Shown: piece by piece, positions 1 to 12,273 of the stretch
Layout: each line of letters opens with the position of its first letter
Numbering within the stretch: the stretch's first letter is position 1
Assembly (NCBI GenBank): GCA_014529385.2
Contig: CM043963.1
Span: 106,485,912-106,549,911, forward strand
From: Adiantum capillus-veneris
Lineage: Eukaryota > Streptophyta > Polypodiopsida > Polypodiales > Pteridaceae
DNA: 64,000 nt
Direction of reading: 5' to 3'
The notes under the pieces: generated by a model
The model's database searches: none
What the model was told of the DNA's origin: nothing
Seen by the model: only the letters and a program-made list of their open reading frames with translations
Program-made: the position numbers and the translations under genes

Positions 1-22
1 TTTCCCTTGGATCATGTGATGG

Positions 23-1616
23 TTAATGTTTGTACTTCCTGTGGTTTGTCAAACACTTTCTCAATTTGAATACAATGAGAGCAATCACACTGAGAAGTAT
101 GTATAGAATCAGTATATGGTTTGGGTAACTTTCCTCCTGTTTCCTCAGTATAGACAATCTGTTGTCAGGTTCTAATAATTGACTACCCTGTTTTTCATCT
201 GAAGTGTCAATCTCTTCCAAAAACATTGCAATTATCTGAGCTGGTGACTTCATTCTAACATCATTGGAAGAACTAGCACCACTAGCACCGGTATTTGGGG
301 AATACAAATTCACAATTGGAATACCTCTCTCATTCCTATGCTTACACCACAGCTCACATGGAGGTCCTTGCATGTGTCCCATTGTACCATAATAGTTACA
401 TGGTTGCATTGGATTGGTAGTTTGCTGAAACCTTGGCCCATTTTTCCAACTCCCTTGCTGGAATTGCCTTTGTTAATTTGAATTCTAAAATCTACCCCTG
501 AAGGGTTGTGATGCAACCACATTAGCACTTGATTCCATCTTTGCTGAAATGTTTGCTTGTCTTCTGCCTCTAAAATTGGGGTTATAATAGCAATTATCAT
601 ACTCATGTCCAGGTCTTTGGCATACCTGACAAAATAGTGATCTGGCACGGATAGAAAATGATTGTGGCCGTATCTCCTTCAATTTGCCCAAAATTTGATA
701 TCATTAGGTTCGTTAGATTCAGACTTACCATGCTTGGCTTTGCCTTTGTTTTTATGTTTCTTTGACTTTGATCCTTTCTTCTTGGACTTCTTCTTCTTGG
801 CACTCCATGTGTCCTTTTCTTCATCCTCAGAATTTGTTTACTGATCGGAATCTGAATCTATTTCTTTATCACCATCTGAATCTGAATCTGAATCCTCATT
901 TTTTGAATCAGAGTCCTGTTGGGACTTCTTCTTCTTACTCTTCTTTTGTTCATTGCTGCTATATCTTCTTTCAGCTCTCATGGTGGCTGCATCTACAATG
1001 TTTCCAAAATCTTGAGGTTGGGTAAGAGGAGCATGACCTGCAATTGCACTCTTCAATTGTCCCTCAAACCTCTACAAAAATAGTCACCCAATTGTTCCCA
1101 AGAGGGTCTTTGATTGGCTTGCAACCTGTTCATCAAGTTCCTACATTGTTGGGCATAGTCTTCCACCAACAAATCCCTTTGCTTTATATTTCTGATTTTC
1201 CTCAAAACATCTTCAGGGGTTTTCTCTACCCTGAACTTGGCCAAAAATCTGATCTTTAAGTTATCATAATCAGGGAATGCAGCAGTACCATAATGCATGA
1301 ACCAAGACATGGCTTTTTCTTGTAATGTTGCTGCAAAATGCTCCTTTTTTATAGCATCATTATAAAGGATATCATACCCACTAGCAGACCATCTTGTCTC
1401 AAACTGTCCCACATGACTATCAGCATCCTGGGAGTCTTTCCCACTGAATTTGGCTGCCCTTACTTTGGGGTTGAGTGGTGGTTGTGCCATAATGGGTACT
1501 TGTTGAATTGGTGGACCCCCCAAAGGGTTGAAGTTCAATAATGGTAAAAGTGGTGGTTTAGGAAATCGCAGTTGCCTCCTTGCCCTCAAAAACTGCTGGA
1601 CTGCCTGAATGCCCAC
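23..1616 (-). pseudogene. Ty3/gypsy gag remnant (capsid plus zinc-knuckle region)
   Basis: Read right to left. The piece at 1616-1053 has a retrotransposon-gag capsid fold: 'KVRAAKFSGKD', then 'AMSWFMHYG', 'FLAKFRVEKTPEDVLRKI' and 'YFCRGLRDN', the usual W..F..F pattern. A 1-base frameshift near 1055 moves the reading to a lysine/serine/aspartate-rich linker (1056-838). Near 640-600 follows a CCHC knuckle, C-Q-V-C-Q-R-P-G-H-E-Y-D-N-C, and near 409-360 a degenerate second knuckle. Several further frame changes separate the pieces, so no intact Gag is possible. Gag would form the virus-like particle that packages element RNA. The protease/pol part would lie left of base 1, outside the window. 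The element identity is clear from the capsid and knuckle; the clade is not resolved. Confidence 0.75.
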
Positions 1617-1619
1617 TAA

Positions 1620-2640
1620 CTGATGGATGACTCTTTTAGGAGTTGGGTTGCTTCCCTACACTATTGGCTAAGGTGAATATGTTTCCCCTTACTCCTATTG
1701 TTGGTCTCCACTTATGTTGCTGCTCTCTTCAGGTCCTGTTTCTTAAGGAATTGGTGGCAAACCTGTAACTGCTCCTACTTCAGGTATTTCTTCTTATGCA
1801 TGACCCCTTGATTTTGGAAGTTGATATTCCAGCCATGATTCATATCTTCTTCTTTGCAACCTGGTGCCATAGGAGAGTTTTGGTGGTTCATCCCCCGAAT
1901 CACTCATACATGTCTCCTTCTACTTGTGATTTTGAGGAAAATTGTGAGTTGTCTACTAGTGCAGTCAACCAAACTGATTGGACCATTCACTAACCCAAAA
2001 GGCAAAAACTGTGCTTTGTAAAACTGAAAAACCTTAGAAACAACCCGAAGCTTTAAATCACCGGACAATTTGGGAAAATACTCCTGAAGGAAAATCAGGT
2101 TGTAATTTTCATGTTCCTCCTCCTCTGACTTCCACTTAGAGAATGCTTGCAGGAAATTGTCAGGTTCACAACCCCATATGCCCCAATTAGACCCCATTTC
2201 CCATTAAGGCTTTGATCAAAGTTTTCTCCACAATCAACAGGATCACCAAGTGTTATTGAGGCATAGGAGAGTGGGAATAACAACTAAATTAACCATAAAA
2301 GCATTACATCATCATTCCACAGGATCAAAACAGTTTCAGTACTTGAATAGGTTCAGAACAAAATCAGGGAATTGAATAGGTTCAGTACTTGAATAGGTTC
2401 AGAACAAAATCAGGGAATTGAAGGAAAAATGAAGACTGAATACACAAAGAAGCATAGAATCTTAATGGCCATAGACTTGCATTCATCACCCTTCTCTCAT
2501 ACAATGCGCTACCATCAGGTGCGAGGATAACTACTTAGGAAGAATGAAGAGGCACAAAACTCTTCCCTAATTACAAACTGAAAGTAAAACTATTAAGGTT
2601 CAAGAACAATTTACTGAAAGAATATGCAAGGCTAACAAAA
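1620..2640. other. Non-coding stretch beside the gag remnant, with a 46-bp tandem duplication
   Basis: No convincing gene. The stretch is upstream of the minus-strand gag and so may hold its leader and part of a 5' LTR, but no LTR boundary or primer-binding site is obvious. A direct repeat starts at 2335 and again at 2381 ('TTCAGTACTTGAATAGGTTC...'), period 46 bp, two copies. Open frames here (for example 2197-1904 minus) have no recognisable motif. Confidence 0.4.
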
Positions 2641-2682
2641 GGCTCATCCCTCTCCTATGCTTGGGGAAAGGTAAGGGAACAT

Positions 2683-3273
2683 GATGCCTTCATCTTGTTT
2701 GACCCTGGCTCTACTCACAACTTCATATCAATGGACTTGGCCACCAAGTTGGGTATTCAAGCTTTTGAGATGGGAGATATTGTAACTAATGACATAGCTT
2801 TCAAGGGATAGCAAGCCTCCACTACTCCCTTGATTGGGAAGTTGAGGTTTCATGTTCAAAGCTACATTGACAAAGAAGATTTGTTCATCTCTCCTCTCCA
2901 ACATGAGGATGTTATCCTAGGGGCACCATGGTTCAACTGCATGGCTACCAACATGAAGTTCCTTGAAAGGAGAATCTACGTCACCTACAGGAAATAGAGC
3001 ATGTACATAGATGCTAATGAGTCAAGGAACACCATATCCTAGGTAAATAGGATTGCTTTTGATAAGTCAATGAATAGCTCTATTTTTGCGTATATGATTT
3101 TTGTTAGAGAATGTGTAAATGATTCTAATGTTTTCACAAGTAGCAATAAAGGGAATCAAGAGGGATGAGAGTTGTATAATTTCCTAAATGGATTCCAAGA
3201 TGTTTTCATTGATGAAATCCCTAGTCAGTTACCTCCAAAATGAGGGGATGATATGTACCATTTAATGGTCTAG
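2683..3273 (+). pseudogene. Ty3/gypsy protease and protease-RT linker remnant
   Basis: A plus-strand frame starting at 2683 contains the retropepsin signature 'ILFDPGSTHNFIS' followed by 'LATKLGIQA' and 'DVILGAPWF', the flap and C-terminal part of an RVP_2-type aspartic protease. The active-site triplet reads D-P-G instead of the usual D-S/T-G. There is an in-frame TAG after 'DIAFKG' and another after the 'YRK' segment. At 3171-3240 the frame reads 'FQDVFIDEIPSQLPPK', the conserved linker that precedes reverse transcriptase in gypsy pol; it ends at a TGA where a basic residue is usual. The RT itself is absent. Orientation is opposite to the gag at 23-1616, so this is a different element. Confidence 0.75.
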
Positions 3274-5400
<2,127 letters not shown>

Positions 5401-5556
5401 GGTCACTGGTGCCATATTTCAGACGTCCAAATTTATATTCTAAAAAATGTTTTACTAAAAAATTCAGCCTTCACACACCCACTTTGTTTCATGAGTAGTT
5501 GGCAGTTTCAAACACCGTGCCCCCCGACCCCCTGCCTCTCTCTCTCTCTCTCTCGC

Positions 5557-5703
5557 GCGCGCGTGCTCAAGGTCTACTATGCTTAGAGATTCTACTGTGC
5601 AAGCTTGGCTGCTTCAAGGATGATTGCAGTAACCACCCTATTCTCTTCGAGGTATGTCTCTCCCATTGAACATGTACACTCTCTACTGCTTGAGCACGCG
5701 CGC
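5557..5703. repeat. 15-bp perfect inverted repeat upstream of the coiled-coil/RING gene
   Basis: GCGCGCGTGCTCAAG at 5557-5571 is the exact reverse complement of CTTGAGCACGCGCGC at 5689-5703, separated by 117 bp. A short CT run (about 5537-5554) precedes the left arm. The pair sits 280-430 bp upstream of the first ATG of the gene at 5985. It could be a cruciform-type regulatory element or part of the end structure of the surrounding unit; the sequence does not decide. Confidence 0.6.
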
Positions 5704-5984
5704 CCCACGTGGGATCATTTAGCTACATGAAGCTGCATTTGGAGCTGCATGAATGCCACACCTTGCTCATTTACAACAAGAGGCGAGCTCCGGAGGTAAT
5801 TTGCTAGTCCACAAGCTGCATGCAATCTTGGGGCAAATCCCATAGCACATCACCTTGAATGCCCTGCTTACAAGAGCAGGCCCATGAAGTTCTTGTTTCT
5901 TTTTAGCAGGGATGATAAGCGAGGGCACACCACGTCTCATGAGCTCATTGGATGATGTGCAGGTATATCACTTGAGACTGCATC

Positions 5985-8900
5985 ATGGCACCTTCCTCAA
6001 AGCATCCGATTCAAGCAAGCAGCAGTCTAGTTAGGAACATTGAACCACCTCTACATACGAAGTTTTGTCGTCTTGCCGAGGAATTTCATATGGAGCGTGG
6101 ATTGCCATTGGAGGGATTTGATCCGCGTAGCTTGACAGGAAACAATGACATCTCTGAGGAGGACTGGGAAGCTGTCTTTATATGCCCAAAGCCTGTTCCG
6201 GGTAGCCAGAAGAAAGTGAAGGCATACCATGCTCAGTCGGAGTTCTTACAAAAGCTTGTGTGGAGACATTGGGATGTCTACCAGGAGGGTCCCTTCATGT
6301 ATGAAGTAGGGACTCAATTTTCAAAGGCCTTTGCATTGGAAAACTGCAGTGAATCTGGCAAACATCAAATTTCTTGGGCTATCTTTGCAGAGAGGGCAAT
6401 GAGAGCCTCAAAAGAAAGACACAACTTGCAAAACAAGATCAAGAGGTGGGAAGAGCAGATGAGTGATAGAAGGAGAGGTTCCAAAACCACTGCTGCCTCT
6501 ACCATATCATCATTGAAAACAGAAGGTACGTCTGTACCATTGTCAAGCGTGCCTACAAGAGGATGCCTGGTACAATTGGCAGAGGAGGATAGCAGGGCAC
6601 TGGCAGAAATGAAGAATATTGCAGAGGGCAGATTGCAAGACTATAAGTCAAGACTTGAGGGTGAAAAGAAGCAGGTAGAGGATCAAGTCAGAGAATTGCA
6701 TAGGGCTGAGGGTGCTCAAAGCTCAAACACTTTGTCCATAAAGTTGCAAACGGAGATTGATTGCGTGCAAGACCCTGTAGCTCGACAACGCCTGATTGAT
6801 TTGATTGGACAGTTCTCGAGTACTACTAGAGAGAACGTTGCTGAATTAGAAGCCAATGTGACTAAAGCAAAGGTGCATACCCTCCTACATGTGCTTCACT
6901 TTGTTTTGGAGTATGTGGTTCACTTCCATGTGGTTATGTGGTTAGAGTGTTATGGATTGTATGGTTATGTATTGTATGAGCATATTCTATTTCTGCTATG
7001 TGCTATATAGCACAAAATATGTGCTATATGGCCACAACATAGCCATCATCTTCATGGAGTGGGTGGTTATATGCTATGTGCTATGTGATATATGGTCACA
7101 ACATAGCCATCATCTTCATGGAGTGGGTGGTTATATGATATGTGTGGTTATGTGCTATGTGCTTTATAGTTCAATCTAGGTGCATCATGTTCACAATAGT
7201 ACCCTCATCTATTTGGAATGTGTGTGATTCTATGCTATGTGCTTTGTGTGGTTATGTGCTATGTGATACATAGCACAATGGACATGTGTAATATGTGCTA
7301 TATAGTATACCTGTATGCTATATGCTCACAGTATAGCCCTAAAGTGTGTGTTAAATATTGATATGTGCTACATAGCACAATCTTTTTATGTGCTATGTGC
7401 TAAATAGCACATTTTGTGTGTTATATGTTCACAATATAGCCCTGGAGTGTGTGGAATAGTGAATTGTGCTATATAGCACAATCTCTATTTTTGCTATGTG
7501 CTACATAGCACATCACTAATTGTGATATGTGCTACATAGAACAATATTTGTGCTATATGCTATGTGCTATGTCTCATATATCCCACTGCATATCATATAC
7601 CCAACAAGCTTGTGCTATATAGCATATATAGAGAAAATGTTTGGGCTATATCTGGTATTTTAAAAAGTCTCTCTGCTATGATCTACAATGCATACTCTAT
7701 GTAGCACTTATAGCACATTATACTTGGATTGTGCTATGTGCTATATAGCACAATACATATCATATACCACATCAAGCTTGTGTTTATAGCATATAGAGTA
7801 AGTGCTTGTCTTATATGTGGTATTGCAAATAAGGGATAAGATTCACGCTGCATATTCTTTTCAGCAATCTGCTGTTGTTGGGTTATTGAGACTTAAATTA
7901 GATGTGTTGTCTTCTTTGTTTCACAGGCACTACTTGCATAAGTAGAGACCAACATAGCACATGAATCAGAGCACTTTAAATTTTGTGTTACCATGGAGAG
8001 GACTTCACATAACGTGGGAGCCAGTTTGATGAAGCCTTTTCCTCCTGTGGATTTTAAGTAGAGCATTAGCGAGGTGGCACTTAATGGGTTCTACCATTGT
8101 GTAGGATGTGGATTCCCGTTCGATTCCAGAAGCTTGGATGTATTCTCCCTGCCTTGCACCCATGTGTACCATATGCTATGCTTCGAGCATGTATGTAGGG
8201 ACTATGGCTATTGTGTTGCACTAGATTGCAACATGTCTGTTCCCCCTAGAGCTAAGCATATGATTGGTCTGAAGGTGAAGAGTGAGATGAAAGAATCAAG
8301 TGCAGGTAGTCACTGTGTCACTACTATTGCAGGCCCACTTTCCATTGGTAGTTTAAACTCTTGCATTTAATGAAATCATTTGCAGGTACAGACATTGCAG
8401 CAGAGACTTGTATACAAGAATCATTGAGGACAAAAACAGAGAGAGTCTCTACGCAAGCCACTGGTAGGTACCAAAATCAGTATTTATGTGTGTATTTTGG
8501 GATACTCCAAGTGAGACTTTGTAAATAGCTTGCTTTGTAGAACAATCATCGCATGCTTGCTCCAACAAGATGATGCATTCCACAAGGAAGAATGGCTTGA
8601 TTACCCCAGGGATGCAGCCAGGCCTTGAAGCGGAGTCTACCCGCGGGATGCAGTCAGCCCTTGAAGCGGAGTCTGTCGTAGGGGATGCAGTACGTGGAGG
8701 AGTTGAAGACATCTTGATGGCAAAGTATTCTGCAGTCAAATCACCTAGGCAACAACTAACTCCAAGAAGGCTGTTGTGTTCCCCATTGAGTGCCAAAGCA
8801 TCACCAAGTGTGGACACTAGAGATGATGCATCAGATGAGGCAGTTGCAGATGCGGTGAAAGCAACACCCCCTCCAGCGGGGAAGAAGCCAACACCAAAGC

Positions 8901-8998
8901 GCAAGAAATCGACTCCCAAGAACTTAGGTGGAAGTCTCACAATGGATATACCTCTTGATTCATTTAGGAAGAGAAAGAAACCAAATGCAAAGCAATGA
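5985..8998 (+). pseudogene. Coiled-coil / RING-like zinc-finger gene with three introns and two in-frame stops
   Basis: Inferred exons 5985-6872, 7927-8305, 8386-8463 and 8610-8998. All have GT-AG borders and keep one frame, giving 578 codons including the stop. The N-terminal ~160 residues ('RLAEEFHMERGLPLEGFDP', 'EEDWEAVFICPKPVPG') match nothing I recognise. Residues ~205-300 are a charged coiled coil ('AEEDSRALAEMKNIAEGRL'). After intron 1 comes a RING-like set: C-V-G-C, then L-P-C-T-H-V-Y-H-M-L-C, then C-x4-C. The C-terminus is basic and Ser/Pro-rich ('KKPTPKRKKSTPK'). Two stops interrupt the frame: TAA at 7939-7941 and TAG at 8059-8061. Alternatively these are two genes, a 300-residue coiled-coil protein ending at 7941 and a downstream RING gene, but frame continuity favours one. 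RING proteins are often ubiquitin ligases; that role is only an inference here. Its neighbours are the FCP1-like gene on the same strand and a facing transposase. Confidence 0.6.
6873..7926 (+). repeat. 1,054-bp intron packed with GCTATATAGC-type palindromes
   Basis: Donor AAAG|GTGCAT and acceptor TTTCACAG|GC bracket a region dense in TGTGCTATATAGCACA (exact at 6999-7014, 7465-7480 and 7737-7752) and variants with one or two changes (around 7371, 7396, 7498, 7529, 7613). A ~65-bp tandem repeat beginning CACAACATAGCC occurs at 7031 and 7096. A segment at about 7180-7300 recurs at about 12096-12230. Confidence 0.75.
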
Positions 8999-9300
8999 GT
9001 GTGTTTTTTTTGTAACTTCATGCAATTAGAAGATGTCTTTAGAAGGCATGTGCAATCCATTGTGCCCCTATTGTATCCATGCTCATTGATGAATCAAGTG
9101 TTGGAATTTGTTAGTGACATGTCTCTTAATTCTTTGCATCGAGTAGTTGCAAACTATTTTATTTATTTTTTGTACATGTTTAGTAATATTTTTCTACTTT
9201 CTCTTGTCGTAGATAATCAAGAAGCTGAAAAAAGAGGAACTTGCAAGAGACGCACTCGCTCTTCAGGGTTTCTAGATGAGGGTTTTGTAGGTTCACTGAC

Positions 9301-9520
9301 TCAATCTTATCCTGTGAAGAATCCAAGAAAGGGGTGCTATAGCTTCCAGGGGTGTTACAGGCAAAAAAAAGTGTCTTTTGATACAGTTGAGGGATCTGTA
9401 GTTTCACTGGCTCAGTCTTATCCTGTAAAGAATCCAAGAGGGGGTGCTACAGCTTCCAGGGGGTTACAAACAAAAAAAAAGAGTCTTTTGATACAGTTGA
9501 TCCCTGCACACCTACTAGTA
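9301..9520 (+). repeat. In-frame 111-bp tandem repeat in the FCP1-like gene
   Basis: The segment starting TCAATCTTATCCTG at 9301 is repeated from 9412 with a few substitutions. The period of 111 bp is 37 codons, so the copies stay in frame. Each copy ends in an A-run, and the second A-run coincides with a loss of frame. Confidence 0.8.
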
Positions 9521-9639
9521 CTACTGAATTTGTTCCAAATGTTCCTAATGCAGTTGATGTGCAGGTTGTGCATGATGTGCATACAGATGTTGACCGTGCT
9601 AAACTTGAAAAGGGTACATTACCCACCCCCACCACAGTT

Positions 9640-10130
9640 GAATCTGGCATAGATGCCATTGATGATTCTATGGTAGTTGATGCCTGCACAGATGCCATTG
9701 TTGATGCTACGTAGTTGATGCCTGCACAAATGACATTGTGGATGCTATGGAAGTTGATGCTCGCACAGATGCTATTGTTGATGGAAATGTTAATGATGGT
9801 GGAACAGAAAGTATTGTTCATGATGTCATAGATGCCCTTCTTGATGCAGTTGTGGCTATGGGTACAGATGCCACTGTTGAATCTGTCACAGATGCCATTG
9901 ATGATGCTACCACAGTTGATGCCTACACATATGCCATTGCTGATGCTACGGTAGTTGATGCCTGCACAAATGACATTGTGGATGCTATGGAAGTTTATGC
10001 TAGCACAGATGCTGCTGCTAATGGCAATGTTAATGATGGTGGAACAGAAAGTATTGTTCATGCTGTCATGGATGCCCTTCTTGATGCAGTTGTGTCTACG
10101 GGTACAGATGCCACTGTTGAGGATACCAGA
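9640..10130 (+). repeat. Degenerate acidic coding repeats
   Basis: Repeats of roughly 10-14 residues on the theme (V/E)-V/Y-D-A-x-T-D/N-A-I-V-D-A are encoded here. A longer block (GGAAATGTTAATGATGGTGG and flanks) occurs at about 9783 and again near 10021, offset ~237 bp. The product would be an acidic, low-complexity arm before the HAD domain. Confidence 0.75.
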
Positions 10131-11340
10131 GGCATGGGTGAGGCTTCTACCAACACAGTTGAGGCATACGACAGAGCAGTTCAATCGGGAGAGGCAATGG
10201 CAGAACTTCTCGTGGCTGCTACGGACATGAAAGAGGCAAATACACATAATACAATTGAGGCATGTATAGAGAAAAACAATGAGGCAGGGAAAGGCGTAGA
10301 GGTGCCCACTGATAGAGAAGCTCAATCGGGAGAGGCAATGGGAGAACATTTCATGGTTGCTGTGGACACGAAAGAGGCAGTTGCACATGATACAACTGAG
10401 TCTTGTACAGATCCCACTGTTGGGAATACCAAAGGTAAAAGTCCAGAGGTCCCTATGGGTCGAGCGGCTGCTACAGATACAGATGAGGCAGGTACAAAGA
10501 ATGCTGATAAAGAGGCCAAAAATGGACATGAATTTGAGAGGCAAGAGAGGCCGTGTCTTGTGGTAATGCCAGTACAGATTGTTGCACTGCCTCCTGCGTC
10601 TTTTGAGGACAAGAAGAGAAGGGACAAATTATGCATCATACTGGATGTGAATGGGCTTCTCATAAGGAGGTATAAGGTCTCCTTCTACAAAGGAATAGCG
10701 AGAAGCAGTATTCCTGATTGGGCAAGATCAAGGTATCAGGTAGTCACTGCGCCAAATGCTATAGGAAAGATGCAATTTGAATATGTGTTCAGGCCCAATG
10801 CATCAATCTTTTTGCATGCACTGCTGCAAAGAGCACAAGTTGTACTATGGAGCTGCATGACCCAGGACAATCTAGCACTTGCTTTGAGTGTATGCTTTCC
10901 TAGGCTGAAAAAACAACATTTCCTCGATATTATCGGTCAAGAGGGGTGTAGAGAGGCGAGCTTCAATCTAAATGAAGTTCCTGGGATCCCTCCATGTAGA
11001 GATAATGCAAGCCCATATTTTCAAGTGTTTGAAAGACTTTTGGAAGCACCATCCTAAGTTCAACTCTGATAATACACTGGTGGTGGATGACACACTCTAC
11101 AAGTGTCTGCTCAACCCTCCCGGGACTTGTGTCTGTCCTACTTCATTTGAACCAGCAGATATTTGTCAGTCCCCAATTTACCTAGTTAGCACATTGTTCC
11201 CTTGGTTAGTCAAGTGGACAGTCTCACCCAGCCCTAATGCTTATGCAATGATGAACCAGTTTGAAAATCCTTCGGACAGTGTGTCTGCTCATGTCATCAG
11301 CCACTATAGAAGTCAACGAGAAGTATGTAAGGAAGGTTGA

Positions 11341-12273
11341 TTGTGGTTATGGAATCATGTATACAGCATTTTGCACACTGAATGTACTTGCGATTACTAT
11401 ACAAAAAATTGACCTGTTCAAAGTTCTCTAAACTTAATGATTGAATGATGTAATTTTATTTTGGTGATATGATGTAATTTTATTTTGCTGATATGATGTT
11501 GTCATACTCTGATAGAGTCCTCCTACATGGCACACATAATAGCATAGACAGGACCATCGGGCTATTATTACACATAGTTATGCTATATAGCACTCATACT
11601 GCAAGAAATACTATGACATAATAGCATAGATAGGGAGATTGGCCTCTTATTACACACACTTACGCTATATGGCACACATAGTGCTCTCAATATGTAATAT
11701 AGCTCTTTCACATACCACACATCATATCATAGACAGGAACATTGTGCTATGTGATACACACACTTTTACTGTATAGCACACATGTTGCTATCTTACTACA
11801 ATAGAGTCCTTTTACAGCATAGACATGGACATTGGGCTATTATTACACACACTTGTACAATATAGCACACATAATAGCGTAGGTAGAGACAATGGAGTAT
11901 CTTGACACATTACTTGGCTACATATCACATATAGTAGCATGTACACAACTCCATAACACCCAATGGGTAGCTATTCATAAGAGTGAGATAATTGTAAGAA
12001 TGAGACATGTTTACCTGAAATTCATCAAGAAAGTGAATGGGATGCTCTTGATAATGTTTTCTTCCCAATCGTTCCCGACAAATATCTTCGCTAAATTTTT
12101 TCAAGGTGCAACATGTTCACAATAGTAACCTCATTATCTAAAATGTGTGTGATTCTATGCTATGTGCTCTGTGTCGTTGTGTGCTATGCGATACATAGAA
12201 CAATGGACATGTGTAAGGAGGTACTGAATGGTGAAGGCTATATAGAATATAATATAAGCCTGTTAAATAGGTA
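11341..12273. repeat. Spacer between convergent genes built from copies of the two neighbouring introns
   Basis: About 11510-12090 matches about 14640-15255, that is, intron 1 of the facing transposase gene plus ~80 bp of its first exon. The exon part (GGGATGCTCTTGATAATG, near 12040) lies out of context, so it is a copied fragment. From about 12096 to 12230 the sequence instead matches 7180-7300 from intron 1 of the RING gene (GGTGCA.CATGTTCACAATAG). The spacer is therefore a chimera of two introns. GCTATATAGC motifs are frequent here too (for example near 11583). Confidence 0.75.

Larger units (their letters stand above)
9213..11340 (+). pseudogene. FCP1/NIF-type HAD-domain gene with acidic repeats, frameshifted
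   Basis: The start is uncertain; an acceptor (GTCGTAG|AT) at 9212 suggests an upstream exon. The N-terminal part has two copies of a 37-residue unit ('SLTQSYPVKNPR', period 111 bp, 9301 and 9412). About 9640-10130 encodes degenerate acidic repeats ('VVDACTNDIVDAMEVDA'). The HAD domain runs 10614-11300: 'KLCIILDVNGLLI' (motif I, first Asp codon at 10644), 'QVVLWSCMTQDNLAL' (motif II region) and 'NTLVVDDTLYKCLLNPP' (motif III). This is the NLI-interacting-factor/FCP1 layout, whose typical enzymes dephosphorylate Ser in partners such as the RNA polymerase II tail. Motif I reads D-V-N where catalysis needs D-x-D, so a pseudophosphatase or binding role is more likely. Breaks: a frame change in an A-tract near 9473, a TAG near 9711 with a frame change, and a frameshift near 11019-11021. 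Confidence 0.7.

Noticed and set aside
1904-2283. Possible RT fragment ('FLPFGLVNGPISLV') on the minus strand
   Set aside because: One weak resemblance to the M-P-F-G-L-x-N-A-P motif with no neighbouring RT motifs in any frame.
8999-9212. Coding extension joining the RING gene to the FCP1-like gene
   Set aside because: The frame stays open after the TGA at 8996-8998 but reads as hydrophobic, T-rich, intron-like sequence and ends at a good splice acceptor (9212).
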